A stretch of DNA of 44,582 nt. Origin: a bacterium. Lineage in GTDB: Bacteria; Elusimicrobiota; Elusimicrobia; Elusimicrobiales; UBA9959. The position numbers and the translations under genes are program-made. This document shows, piece after piece, positions 25,750 to 34,342 of this stretch. Under the pieces are notes generated by a model. It was given only the letters and a program-made list of their open reading frames with translations, ran no database searches and had not been told where the DNA came from. Numbering within the stretch: position 1 is the first letter of the stretch; each line of letters opens with the position of its first letter. The DNA is taken from positions 1 through 44,582 of the forward strand of contig JAJYJH010000016.1 in assembly GCA_021789695.1 (NCBI GenBank). The letters run 5' to 3'.

Positions 25750-26565
25750 ATGAGCATTCTTTCAAAGATAAAAATAAATGCAAGGGCGCACGACCGCATA
25801 GCGAACACATACGAGCTTTCGCACGGAGAGATATTCAATCCGGTGGAGCAGGCGCGCCTTCGTTCCAAGCTCGAGGAGGCCGCGGGAAAGATAACGGCTG
25901 CGGCTGCCCTTGGAAAGGCGCTGGACCTAGGCTGCGGCAGCGGCAATCTCACTGCCCATCTACTGGCTATGGGGTTCAGCGTCACGGCGGCTGACGTCTC
26001 CCGCAAATTCCTGCAGCGGCTGAAGGCAAGGTTCGGCGGCGAGCCGCGGCTGGAAACGGTCCTTCTGAACGGCCTCGGCCTGACCGCATTCCCCGACGGT
26101 TATTTCAACTTCACGGCCGCCTACTCCGTCCTGCATCACGTGCCGGACTATCTGGCTATGGTCCGAGAGATGGCCAGGGTTACCGCCAAAGGCGGCGTGT
26201 TGTATATCGACCACGAGGTCCAGCCGGGTTACTGGCATCCAGGACCTGAATACGCCGCTTTCAAGAAAGAGTCGGCTCCGCCCCCGAACTCACCGCCGTT
26301 CTCAAGGTTCTTCCGTTTTTCCACATATATCAACAAGATAAGGATGCTGCTTGATCCGAGGCACATCATAGAAGGCGACCTTCATGTGTGGCCCGATGAC
26401 CACATTGAATGGGACCGCGTGGAACAGGTCTTTTCGGGGGCGGGGTTTGAGACCGTGCTCAAGGAAGATTACCTGCTCTACCGACAGGGCTGCAGAGAAG
26501 ATATCTACTTAAAGTACAAGGACTTATGCAGCGACATGAGGATATTTGCCGCGCGTAAACTTTAA
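25750..26565 (+). CDS. Class I SAM-dependent methyltransferase of the glycan cluster
   Basis: A 271-residue methyltransferase. Motif I is ALDLGCGSGNLTAHLLAMG (about residues 56-74), followed by SVTAADVSRKFLQRL; YFNFTAAYSVLHHVPDY and YIDHEVQPGYW are typical of the methyltransf_11/25 type. The second half (FFRFSTYINKIRMLL, then HIIEGDLHVWPDDHIEW) is specific to this protein and may bind the acceptor. It lies between the flippase and a GT4 gene with gaps of 53 and 18 bp, so it probably modifies a sugar or lipid carrier of the same pathway. A TATACT box lies about 20 bp upstream of the ATG, without a good -35. Confidence 0.87.
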   Translation: MSILSKIKINARAHDRIANTYELSHGEIFNPVEQARLRSKLEEAAGKITAAAALGKALDLGCGSGNLTAHLLAMGFSVTAADVSRKFLQRLKARFGGEPRLETVLLNGLGLTAFPDGYFNFTAAYSVLHHVPDYLAMVREMARVTAKGGVLYIDHEVQPGYWHPGPEYAAFKKESAPPPNSPPFSRFFRFSTYINKIRMLLDPRHIIEGDLHVWPDDHIEWDRVEQVFSGAGFETVLKEDYLLYRQGCREDIYLKYKDLCSDMRIFAARKL

Positions 26566-26583
26566 GGAATCGCTTTTCACACG

Positions 26584-27708
26584 ATGAACCTCGTCTGCGT
26601 CATTAATTCCATGGGCGGCGGCGGCGCTGAGCGCGTGATGTCTATCCTCTCCGAGGGGCTGGCGCGGCGCGGCCATAGCGTGACGGTGCTCACACTGGAC
26701 CCCTCCATACCGGACTTCTATCCGGTCCCGCCCGGAGTGGAAAGGTCGAAGGCCGAAGGGCCTTCCGGCGACTGCCGCTGGTACCAGTTCGCTCGCCAGC
26801 GCGAGCGCGTGCTGGCGCTGCGCGCCTCGGTCCTTGCTCGCGGGCCAGACCTCGTGATAAGCTTCGTGGACGTGACCAACGTGCTGACGCTGGCGGCCCT
26901 AAAGTCCTCCGCCATACCGGTCGCTGTCTGTGAACATATAAATCCGCTACAGTACCGTCTGCCGCCGCACTGGGAGCTGCTGCGGCGGCTGCTATACCCT
27001 TCCGCCGCGGCCGTCGTGATGCTTACGGCCGACACGTTGCCCTGGGCGCGTTCTATGGCGCGCGGAACCCGCGTCGCCGCCATCCCCGACCCGGTTCCCG
27101 CGCCGGTCTTCTCTCCGGAAAGCCAGCGGCCTGAATTCTTCGGAAAAGGGCGCAATATCCTCGGCATGGGACGCCTGATAGAACAGAAAGGCTTCGATAT
27201 CTTGCTGCGCGCCTTCGCCAAACTGTCTCAAGGATTCCAGGATTGGAATCTGACCATACTCGGCGAAGGTCCGCGGCGGGGCGCCCTTGAGGACCTGCGC
27301 GACAGGCTTGGCCTGGCGGGCAGGGCCTCGCTACCAGGCGCCTCGCGGGCGCCGTACGACGTCCTCAGGCACACGGACCTCTTCGTCCTTTCCTCCCGCT
27401 TTGAAGGCTTCGGTATGGCGCTGGCGGAAGCCATGACCTGCGGCGTGGCATGCGTCAGCTTCGACTGCCCGTCCGGTCCGGGACTTATGGTGCGCAACGG
27501 CGTTGACGGCCTTCTGGTACCTCCGAAGGACGAAGCCGCGCTCGCCCGCGCGATGGTCTTGCTGATGTCGGACGATAGGAGAAGGGAAGAACTGGCGGCG
27601 CGGGCACCGGAAGTGGAGCGCCGTTTCGGGATAGAAAAATATCTCGACGAATGGGAAGCCCTTATGGCGGAACTGGCCGGCTCAGCGGCGCGCAGCCGTG
27701 CTTCTTAG
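26584..27708 (+). CDS. GT4-family glycosyltransferase
   Basis: A 374-residue GT-B retaining glycosyltransferase. The N-terminal Gly-rich acceptor loop is NSMGGGGAERVMSILSEGLA. The C-terminal donor half holds NILGMGRLIEQKGFDILLRAF, LTILGEGPRR and the nucleotide-sugar signature SRFEGFGMALAEAMTCGVA with the E-x7-E pair. The pattern is close to GalNAc- and GlcNAc-transferring enzymes such as PglH/WbnK-like proteins, but the specificity cannot be read. It ends the plus-strand glycan operon and its last 27 bases overlap tail-to-tail with trmL on the other strand. Confidence 0.93.
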   Translation: MNLVCVINSMGGGGAERVMSILSEGLARRGHSVTVLTLDPSIPDFYPVPPGVERSKAEGPSGDCRWYQFARQRERVLALRASVLARGPDLVISFVDVTNVLTLAALKSSAIPVAVCEHINPLQYRLPPHWELLRRLLYPSAAAVVMLTADTLPWARSMARGTRVAAIPDPVPAPVFSPESQRPEFFGKGRNILGMGRLIEQKGFDILLRAFAKLSQGFQDWNLTILGEGPRRGALEDLRDRLGLAGRASLPGASRAPYDVLRHTDLFVLSSRFEGFGMALAEAMTCGVACVSFDCPSGPGLMVRNGVDGLLVPPKDEAALARAMVLLMSDDRRREELAARAPEVERRFGIEKYLDEWEALMAELAGSAARSRAS

Positions 27709-28140
27709 CGCCTCATACAGGGCAATCCCCGCGGAGGTGGAAAGATTAAGCGACCGCACCCGGTCGGACCACATTGGGATCCTGTACATACGGTCGGCGT
27801 ACTTCACGTACATCCAGTCCGGGAACCCGGCGGTCTCGGCGCCGAAGATCAGGCAGGAGTCCCCGCGGTACGGGGCCTCCCAGTAGTTCTTGCCGCCCCG
27901 CGTAGAGAAAAAAAGCAGCGAGGGATTTTCGGGCAGGGTCTTCAGGAAGGCCTCGAAGTCCGCGTGCACCGAACACTTCAGGAACTGCCAGTAATCCAGC
28001 CCCGAACGCCTTATCTCCTTGTCGCTAAGATTAAACCCCATCTTCCCTACGAAGACGAGTTCGGTGCCGGTCGCCACGCAGGTGCGCCCGATGTTTCCCG
28101 CGTTCCACGGGATGTCGGGATTAACGAGGACAATCTTCAC
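27682..28140 (-). CDS. trmL: tRNA (cytidine/uridine-34 2'-O) methyltransferase TrmL-like
   Basis: A 152-residue SPOUT methyltransferase that modifies the wobble ribose of certain tRNAs (tRNA-Leu in E. coli). Conserved parts are VNPDIPWNAGNIGRTC at the N-terminus, CLIFGAETAGFPD in the middle (usually FGPETRGLP) and the knot segment IPMWSDRVRSLNLSTSAGI. The length equals the family norm. Translation starts at GTG 28140, inside the GTGA overlap with asnB, so it is coupled to the amidotransferase gene; there is no competing ATG. A tRNA-modifying gene as the last gene of a glycan operon is unusual. Its 3' end overlaps the convergent GT4 gene by 27 bp. Confidence 0.9.
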   Translation of the reverse strand: MKIVLVNPDIPWNAGNIGRTCVATGTELVFVGKMGFNLSDKEIRRSGLDYWQFLKCSVHADFEAFLKTLPENPSLLFFSTRGGKNYWEAPYRGDSCLIFGAETAGFPDWMYVKYADRMYRIPMWSDRVRSLNLSTSAGIALYEALRSTAARR

Positions 28141-30044
28141 AGCTTGAAATCGTCGGCGTACTGCCTGTGCCAGAGCTCCAGCATCAGCAGCGCCCACAGC
28201 CTGTAGCCGTGGTCGCGCCTGCCCTGCTGGTGTTCGTCCCAAAGCCGGTACAGCGCCTCCGGACGGAAATAGCCGCGCCCGAGCGCCTTCTGCGACAGGC
28301 ACGTCCCGGCCCAGTAGTCCTTCAGCTCGCCGCGGAACCAGATCCCAAGCGGGATGCCGAAGCCCATCTTGCCGCGCCGGTAAATATCCCGTGGCAGCAT
28401 GCCACGGAAAGTCTCCTTGAGTATCCACTTTGTCTGGTTGAAGCCCTTAAGTTTCATGCTGCCGGGCAGCGCGAAGGCGAATTCCAGCACCTTGTGGTCC
28501 AGGAACGGCGAGCGGGTCTCCAGAGAGTTGGCCATGGACGCTATGTCCATCTTTGTCATCAGGCATTCCGGCAGATAGGAATGGAGGTCCACGTAGCTCA
28601 TCCGGTTAAGCAGGTCCTCGTCCGGGACCAGGGCGAAGAGCCGCGAGATATAGCGCTCGGCGTATCCCTTTCCCGCGCCCAGCCAGTTGGCGAAGGCCTC
28701 CGAATAGAGCCCCTCCGTCTCCCCAGGGCCAAAGTATGACACGGTGGAGAGATATCCGCGCTCCGTGCTTGCCAAGACGGAGAACTTCAGGAACTTCTCC
28801 AGCCTCCAGAAGAAATTAAAAGGGGCCGTCTTAGGGAAGACGGAGACCCCGGCCAGAGCGGCCCGCTTGCTCCAGGCCGGGGCGGCCGATATCAGACGCT
28901 CCGCCTTCATCCCGACGTAGCGCAGGTAGCCGCCGAAAGCCTCATCCCCTCCGTCGCCGTTGAGCGCCACCGTGACAGCCTTGCGCGTCTCGCGCGAGAC
29001 GAAGTACGAAGGCAGCGCGCTGGAGTCGGCGTACGGCTCTCCGTAATGCCAGGCCAGCTTCTCCAGCACGTCGGCCATGCGCGCCTCCACCGTGAACTCG
29101 GTGTGCGCGGTCCCGTACATCTTCGCCACCTGCCTGGCGTAGGGCAGCTCCGAAAAGCGCTCCTCCCTGAAGCCTATCGAGAAGGTCTTCACCGGACGTT
29201 CGGAATGCCTCGCCATCAGCGCCACGACCACGGAGGAGTCTATGCCGCCGGACAGAAAGGCTCCCAGAGGCACCTCCGACATCAGCCTGATCTTGACGGC
29301 CTCCGACAGCTCGGCCATCAGCCGTTCCTTGAGCTCCGGCAACGGCACGTACGAGAGCTTCTCCTCCCCGACCGGCAGGTCCCAGTATCGCTCCTCGGAA
29401 AACTTGCCCTCCTCGAAGACCAGCACCGAGGCCGGCTGTAGTTTCCTCACGCCCCTGAAGACGCTCAGCGGGCTCGGGATGTACTGCAGCGCCAGGTAGG
29501 CGTCTATCGCCGCCGGGTCCACCTCGCGCTTGACGTCGGGGCGGGTCAGCAGGCAGCGGAGCTCCGAGGCGAAGACGAAACTGCCGGGAGTGCGGGCGTA
29601 GAAGAGCGGCTTCTTACCCAGCCGGTCGCGCGCCAGCACCAGGCGCTTCTTTTTTCCGTCCCAGATCGCGACGGCGAACATGCCGCGCAGTTCCTTGGGG
29701 AAGTCGGCCCCCTTCTCCTCGTAAAGGTGAAGAATGACCTCGGTGTCGCTTTTGGTCTTGAACTTATGACCGCGGGAGAGCAGTCCCTCGCGCAGCTCGG
29801 GATAGTTGTAGATCTCCCCGTTGAACACTATCCACGCTGTCCCGTCCTCGTTGGAAATCGGCTGGCGGCCGGTGGACAGGTCTATGATAGAAAGCCGTCT
29901 CATCGCCAGCCCCACGTCCCGGTCCTGGAAATACCCCTCGTCGTCCGGCCCGCGGTGGACGATCAGGTCGTTCATGGCCTTCAGGTCACCGCGGTCCACC
30001 GCGAGGCCGGAACCGTAGTTGTAAAGTCCGCATATTCCGCACAT
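28137..30044 (-). CDS. asnB: Glutamine-dependent asparagine synthase-type amidotransferase
   Basis: A 635-residue two-domain enzyme. The class II glutaminase domain starts at Cys2 after Met removal (MCGICGLYNYG) and has HRGPDDEGY, FNGEIYNY and SDTEVILHLYEEKG. The synthetase domain has the pyrophosphate loop AFLSGGIDSSVVVALMA, ALNGDGGDEAFGGYLRY and MDIASMANSLETRSPFLD. It forms an amide from a carboxylate using glutamine and ATP. In glycan clusters this branch often amidates sugars or peptides rather than making free Asn, and the location between GT4 and trmL supports that, by inference. The gap to the GT4 gene is 18 bp. Confidence 0.92.
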   Translation of the reverse strand: MCGICGLYNYGSGLAVDRGDLKAMNDLIVHRGPDDEGYFQDRDVGLAMRRLSIIDLSTGRQPISNEDGTAWIVFNGEIYNYPELREGLLSRGHKFKTKSDTEVILHLYEEKGADFPKELRGMFAVAIWDGKKKRLVLARDRLGKKPLFYARTPGSFVFASELRCLLTRPDVKREVDPAAIDAYLALQYIPSPLSVFRGVRKLQPASVLVFEEGKFSEERYWDLPVGEEKLSYVPLPELKERLMAELSEAVKIRLMSEVPLGAFLSGGIDSSVVVALMARHSERPVKTFSIGFREERFSELPYARQVAKMYGTAHTEFTVEARMADVLEKLAWHYGEPYADSSALPSYFVSRETRKAVTVALNGDGGDEAFGGYLRYVGMKAERLISAAPAWSKRAALAGVSVFPKTAPFNFFWRLEKFLKFSVLASTERGYLSTVSYFGPGETEGLYSEAFANWLGAGKGYAERYISRLFALVPDEDLLNRMSYVDLHSYLPECLMTKMDIASMANSLETRSPFLDHKVLEFAFALPGSMKLKGFNQTKWILKETFRGMLPRDIYRRGKMGFGIPLGIWFRGELKDYWAGTCLSQKALGRGYFRPEALYRLWDEHQQGRRDHGYRLWALLMLELWHRQYADDFKL

Positions 30045-30062
30045 ATAGCTCCCGTTGCTCCG

Positions 30063-31220
30063 CTAGCCGCCGCCGTATATCGTCATCAGTTCGTCCGCGA
30101 CGCGCGCCATGGAGTACCCCTCCACTGCCCTCTCGCGGGCCCGTTCGCCCATCCTGGCGGCCAGGCCGCGGTCGGCAAGATGCGCACGCAGGCACTGCTT
30201 GAGCTCCGCGCGGTTGAGCGGGTCGAACAGGCAGCCGCTGACCCCCGGCTCCACGGCCTCGCGCGCGCCGCCCACGCGGCTGGCCAGCACGGCCACGCCG
30301 CAGGACATCGCCTCCAGCATGGAATTCGAAAGTCCTTCGGAGATGGACGGCAGGATGAACACGTCGGCCGCCCTGTAGTACGGCAGCAGGTTCTCCTTCC
30401 TGCCGGCCAGGGCCGCGCTCCCCGAAAGCCCCAGGTCGGCCACGGCCCTCTCCAGCGCCGGCCTCTCGGGACCGTCGCCCACTATCAGCAGGCGCGCCCT
30501 TGGCCGCTGCGTCCCCTCGGACAGCAGTTCGGCCCAGACCTCCAGGAACTCTTTAACGCGCTTCTCCGGGGACAGCCTGCCCACAAAAAGGAAGAGCTGT
30601 GAATTGTCCAGTCCCAGAGCCGTCTTGGCGTTTATCTTTTCGTTGTACAGCAGCGGCGTGTAGTGGCCGGTGTCCACGCCGTTGCGGAAGAGCCGCAACC
30701 CCAGGCCAGAATATGCCGGCGTCCCCTTGAGCCAGTCGTAGACCTCTCGGTTCATGACCAGCAGCTCGGGGCGGAAGGCGCGGAAGAAGGCCAGTTTCAG
30801 CCGGCCCAGCAGCGTTCCAGCGGAAAGCGTAATCTCGTCCACTCCGCGGCCGCCACCCAGCTTCACCACGGTCTTCTTGCCGGTTAGGCGCGAGGCCAGC
30901 ACGGCCGCCACCGCGGGAGAGGAGGCCAGGTGGACGTGCACCGCGTCGTAGGAGTCCCGGTTGTAGAGCAGCCAGAAGAAGCTTTTGAACATGAATACCG
31001 CCGAATCCGCTGAGCGCGGGCCGAAGACGCCCAGCCGCAGCACGCGGAAACCGTCCACGTCCTCTTCGGCCGGCAGGCCGCCGCGCCGTCTCGTCAGCAC
31101 CGTAACCCCCACCCCCCGCCCGGCCAGCGCGCGGGAAAGTTCCAGCGCCTGCTTTTCGGAACCGCCAAGGTCCGGGTAGAAGGTCTGCGTCAGCATCACC
31201 ACCCTCTTCACTGGCGTCAT
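30063..31220 (-). CDS. GT4-family glycosyltransferase
   Basis: A 385-residue retaining GT-B transferase. The N-terminal half starts VVMLTQTFYPDLGGSEKQAL, the acceptor-side Gly loop of GT4 enzymes. The donor half has LFLFVGRLSPEKRVKEFLE, LLIVGDGPERP and PSISEGLSNSMLEAMSCGVAV with the E-x7-E motif. The sugar cannot be inferred. It overlaps the upstream membrane-protein gene by ATGA and precedes asnB by 18 bp, so the three genes share one transcript for glycan assembly. Its sequence differs clearly from the other GT4 at 26584, so the two probably add different residues. Confidence 0.93.
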   Translation of the reverse strand: MTPVKRVVMLTQTFYPDLGGSEKQALELSRALAGRGVGVTVLTRRRGGLPAEEDVDGFRVLRLGVFGPRSADSAVFMFKSFFWLLYNRDSYDAVHVHLASSPAVAAVLASRLTGKKTVVKLGGGRGVDEITLSAGTLLGRLKLAFFRAFRPELLVMNREVYDWLKGTPAYSGLGLRLFRNGVDTGHYTPLLYNEKINAKTALGLDNSQLFLFVGRLSPEKRVKEFLEVWAELLSEGTQRPRARLLIVGDGPERPALERAVADLGLSGSAALAGRKENLLPYYRAADVFILPSISEGLSNSMLEAMSCGVAVLASRVGGAREAVEPGVSGCLFDPLNRAELKQCLRAHLADRGLAARMGERARERAVEGYSMARVADELMTIYGGG

Positions 31221-32212
31221 GCGCTCCCCTTGCGGACCGCCGAAAATTCCGACCAGACCTTCTCCAGCGAATGCCCCATCTGGTATATGAAGAACAGCCC
31301 CAGCAGCGTTATGATCAAATAACCGGTCACATGGGCGCAGAAGACGTACGCGAAGCCGACTTCGCCGTTGACCCCCCAGGCGCCAAGCACCCGGGTGAGC
31401 ACCAGCTCGTAGTTGCCGAAATAGCCTGGCATCCCCGGCATCGAGGCGGCCGCCGCGCCGGCGAAGATAAGGGCCATCCCCTTGAACAGGTCTACCGCCG
31501 CTCCCAGCCCGAAGGCCAGCCCCAGCAGGTACATGTTAAGCGCGTCCACGATCCACTGCGCCGCAGCGAAGCCGATTATCAGCGCCCCGCTGCGCAAAGA
31601 ATGAAAACCTTTCACGCCCATGGCGACGCGTTCGAACAGGGCGCGGAACTTCGGGAACCGGGAGAAGAAACCGGAGAACCAGGCGTGAGTCACAAGCTCG
31701 TCGGAGAAAACAAGGGCCGTTATCCCGGCCGCGGCGCCGGCCGCCAGGGTCCACAGCGCGCCGCTGTAAGCCAGCAGCCCGCCAGTCAGGCCGCCTAGCC
31801 TGGCCGCCAAAGCGAACAGCAGGAAGAGCACCACCACGTCCAACAGGCGCTCGACCAGTATCGTGGCCAGCACCGTGATCAGCGGCGCGCCGAAGACCTT
31901 GGCGCCTAAGGTGGCGCGGGCTAGTTCGCCAAGCCTCAGCGGCAGTATGTTGTTGAGCGCCAGCCCGGCCGTCTCGAGCCTGAACGCGTCCAAGACGCGC
32001 GCCGACGGGCTTGAGGGCCTTAGCAGAAGACGCCAGCGGGCCCCCCGCAGAAGCAGCTCCGCGCAGACCAGCAGCGCCGACGGCAGCAGATAGACCTTCT
32101 TCATGCCCGCGTAGGCCGCGGCCAGGCGGCCGAAGTCAATGTGGCGCAGCGCCAGCCACAACAGCAGCGCGCCGACCAGGAAACCCGCTGCGATCGAGAG
32201 TTTTTTCTTCAT
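31217..32212 (-). CDS. Lysylphosphatidylglycerol synthase TM-region/flippase-like protein
   Basis: A 331-residue protein with seven or eight membrane helices, belonging to the LPG_synthase_TM family (the N-terminal membrane half of MprF and many stand-alone homologues). Signature parts are LRGARWRLLLRP, LALNNILPLRLGELARA, TILVERLLDVVVLF and SMPGMPGYFGNYELVL. Stand-alone members without the synthase domain occur beside glycosyltransferases and are thought to move or help assemble lipid-linked glycans; that role is inference. The start ATG 32212 is the first Met before the first helix (MKKKLSIAAGFLVG); the upstream open frame is a shadow of the peptidase gene. Confidence 0.88.
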   Translation of the reverse strand: MKKKLSIAAGFLVGALLLWLALRHIDFGRLAAAYAGMKKVYLLPSALLVCAELLLRGARWRLLLRPSSPSARVLDAFRLETAGLALNNILPLRLGELARATLGAKVFGAPLITVLATILVERLLDVVVLFLLFALAARLGGLTGGLLAYSGALWTLAAGAAAGITALVFSDELVTHAWFSGFFSRFPKFRALFERVAMGVKGFHSLRSGALIIGFAAAQWIVDALNMYLLGLAFGLGAAVDLFKGMALIFAGAAAASMPGMPGYFGNYELVLTRVLGAWGVNGEVGFAYVFCAHVTGYLIITLLGLFFIYQMGHSLEKVWSEFSAVRKGSA

Positions 32213-32232
32213 GCCGGGGACCGAAGACGGCC

Positions 32233-34179
32233 CTAGGCCGCGCCTATGCTCCTGAGGAAGGCGTCCTCCGTTGACGCCCGGCCCAGGAACTTCTCCACCT
32301 GCCCGGCCTCGTCGTAGCTGCGGCCAGGCGCCAGGATCAGCTCGCGGTAGCGCGCGCCGGTCCCCGGGTCCATGACGCCGGCTGCCTCGAAGGCTCCGAA
32401 CAGGTCCGCCGCTATCACAAGCGACCACAGATAGCTGTAATAGCCGGCCTCGTAGCCGCCCATCAGGTGCCCGAAGCTGGCCTGCGGGTGCGTGCCGGGA
32501 CTCATAGGCACGAGCGCTATCCGCTTCATCAACTTTTCATAGACCTTGGTTGTGTCCACCCTGCCCCTGGCGGTGTGGTACTTCATGTCCAGCAGCCCGA
32601 AAAAGATCTGGCGCAGGTAGGCCAGGCCGGAGTCCATGTTCTTGGCGTCTATCAGCCTCTTTATCGTCCCGTCCGGCAGTTTTTCCGCCAGGTCACGGTA
32701 ATGTCCGGAGATTCGGCGCAGCACGTCCGGGGAGTACGCCCAGTTCTCCAGCATCTGCGACGGCACCTCCACGAAGTCGCGCGAAACGCTGGTGCCGGAA
32801 AAGGTGGCGTACCTGGCACGCGTGAAGATATTGTGCGTGACGTGGCCGAACTCGTGGAACAGCGTGACCACCTCATCGAACTTCAGCAGCGGCGGCATCT
32901 CTCCGGAAGGCGGGGAGAAGTTGGCCACGATTGCGGCGGCGGGCGTCTCGTAGGAGCCGTCCGGCAGCTCGCGGCCCGACCTGACCCCGAAGCAGGCCGC
33001 GTGCTTGTACTTGCCGTCGCGCGGGAACAGGTCCATGTAGAAATATGCGGCGGTGGAGCCGTCGGCGTTCTTCACCTCGTAGGCGCGCACGTCCCTGTGC
33101 CACGTAGGCAGGTCCGCCGGCGCGAACCTGGCCCCGAGCACCTCGCCAAAGACCTCCAGCATGCCCTTCAGCACGGTCTCCAGCGGGAAGTACTCCTTTA
33201 TCTTCTCGTGGTCGATGGAGTATTTAGTCTTCTTCAGCAGGTTGTTGTAATAGGCCGTCTCCCAGGCGTCGAGCGTCCGGGCGCCGTCGCCCTTTAACTT
33301 CAGGCGCTCCCGCAGCTCCCTGCGGGCCTTGCGCCTGAGCCTGTCCCGGGTGCGCGCCAGGAAGGAAAGCACCGTGGCGCTGTTCTTGGCCATCCTGTCG
33401 TCCAGCACGTAATCGGCGAAAGTGTCGTAGCCCAGCAGTTTGCCTATCTTGCGGCGCAGGGTCAGCGCGTCCTCCATCAGCTTGATATTGACGGAGGCGC
33501 AGCGGTCGTTGAACATGGCCTCGAGACGCCTGCGGGCGTCGGCGTTCTCGGCGTTCTGCATGAACGGCACGTAGTCAGGGTAGTTCAGCGTCACCAGCCA
33601 ACCGCCCTTTTCTCCCTTCTTGAGCCTGGCCTTGTAATCCTCCGGCAGGCCCTTCAACTCGTCGGCGGTCAGCTCCAGCGCGTCGGTGACCTCGCGCAGG
33701 TTCTTCTCGAAATCCAGTTCCAACGCGATGAGCTCCTTCATCAGCTTCTTGACCCTGTTCTTTTTGCGCGGCGCCAGTCCCAGGCCGTTGCGCCTGAAAT
33801 CGCGCAGCGTCTTCTCCAGCAGGCGGGCGTCCACGGGGTCCAGCTTCTCGCCTTTTCCGGAGTATTCGTTCAGGGAGCTGAAGACGTCCTCGCGCGTCAT
33901 AAGGTCCACGGAGTACTGGTTGACCTTGAGCTCCAGTTCCTGGCTGGCCTGCCGGAGCTCGGCGTTGTCCGAAATGTAGGCGAGGATCGAGGGGATGTGG
34001 ACGGCTTCGCCGAAGTCGGCCGTGGCCCGTTCGAAGGCGAGCATCGTGTTCCCGAAATCCCGCCGCGGACCGGGAACGGAGACCAGGAGCTTCAGTTTTT
34101 CCTCGAGCTCCTTAACCGCCGAATCGAAAATGCCTTTCACCTGCCCCGGCGTGAACGCGAATTCCGGCGCCTTTGACAT
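32233..34179 (-). CDS. M3-family zinc oligopeptidase
   Basis: A 648-residue metallopeptidase of the thimet oligopeptidase/Dcp group. The zinc motif is FHEFGHVTHN (His442, Glu443, His446) with the third ligand in DFVEVPSQ (near Glu471). Late signatures such as HPQASFGHLMGGYEAGYYSYLWS supply the His/Tyr residues that bind substrate. There is no signal peptide, so it acts in the cytoplasm on short peptides. ATG 34179 is chosen because GGAGG precedes it closely; an in-frame ATG 15 bases earlier has no such site. It heads the minus-strand run of glycan genes with a 20-bp gap, though a functional link is not evident. Confidence 0.95.
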   Translation of the reverse strand: MSKAPEFAFTPGQVKGIFDSAVKELEEKLKLLVSVPGPRRDFGNTMLAFERATADFGEAVHIPSILAYISDNAELRQASQELELKVNQYSVDLMTREDVFSSLNEYSGKGEKLDPVDARLLEKTLRDFRRNGLGLAPRKKNRVKKLMKELIALELDFEKNLREVTDALELTADELKGLPEDYKARLKKGEKGGWLVTLNYPDYVPFMQNAENADARRRLEAMFNDRCASVNIKLMEDALTLRRKIGKLLGYDTFADYVLDDRMAKNSATVLSFLARTRDRLRRKARRELRERLKLKGDGARTLDAWETAYYNNLLKKTKYSIDHEKIKEYFPLETVLKGMLEVFGEVLGARFAPADLPTWHRDVRAYEVKNADGSTAAYFYMDLFPRDGKYKHAACFGVRSGRELPDGSYETPAAAIVANFSPPSGEMPPLLKFDEVVTLFHEFGHVTHNIFTRARYATFSGTSVSRDFVEVPSQMLENWAYSPDVLRRISGHYRDLAEKLPDGTIKRLIDAKNMDSGLAYLRQIFFGLLDMKYHTARGRVDTTKVYEKLMKRIALVPMSPGTHPQASFGHLMGGYEAGYYSYLWSLVIAADLFGAFEAAGVMDPGTGARYRELILAPGRSYDEAGQVEKFLGRASTEDAFLRSIGAA

Positions 34180-34274
34180 AGTACCTCCAGACATGGCCGT
34201 ATAGATATCCTTCTAATTATACCAAGCCGGAAGGCGCCAAATCTGCTCCCCGGGCTAACGCTCTTGAGTATAGG

Positions 34275-34303
34275 TTGCCAACGGCTGGTCATCCCGCTAT
34301 AAT
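34275..34303 (+). promoter_or_regulatory. Sigma70-type promoter of the gnd-tal-zwf-pgl operon
   Basis: TTGCCA (34275-34280), 17-bp spacer, perfect TATAAT (34298-34303), about 40 bp upstream of the gnd ATG with a GGGAGG ribosome-binding site between. Confidence 0.85.
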
Positions 34304-34342
34304 ACAGGTGACGCGCTCTTGGCGCGGCAGGGAGGCTCAGCA

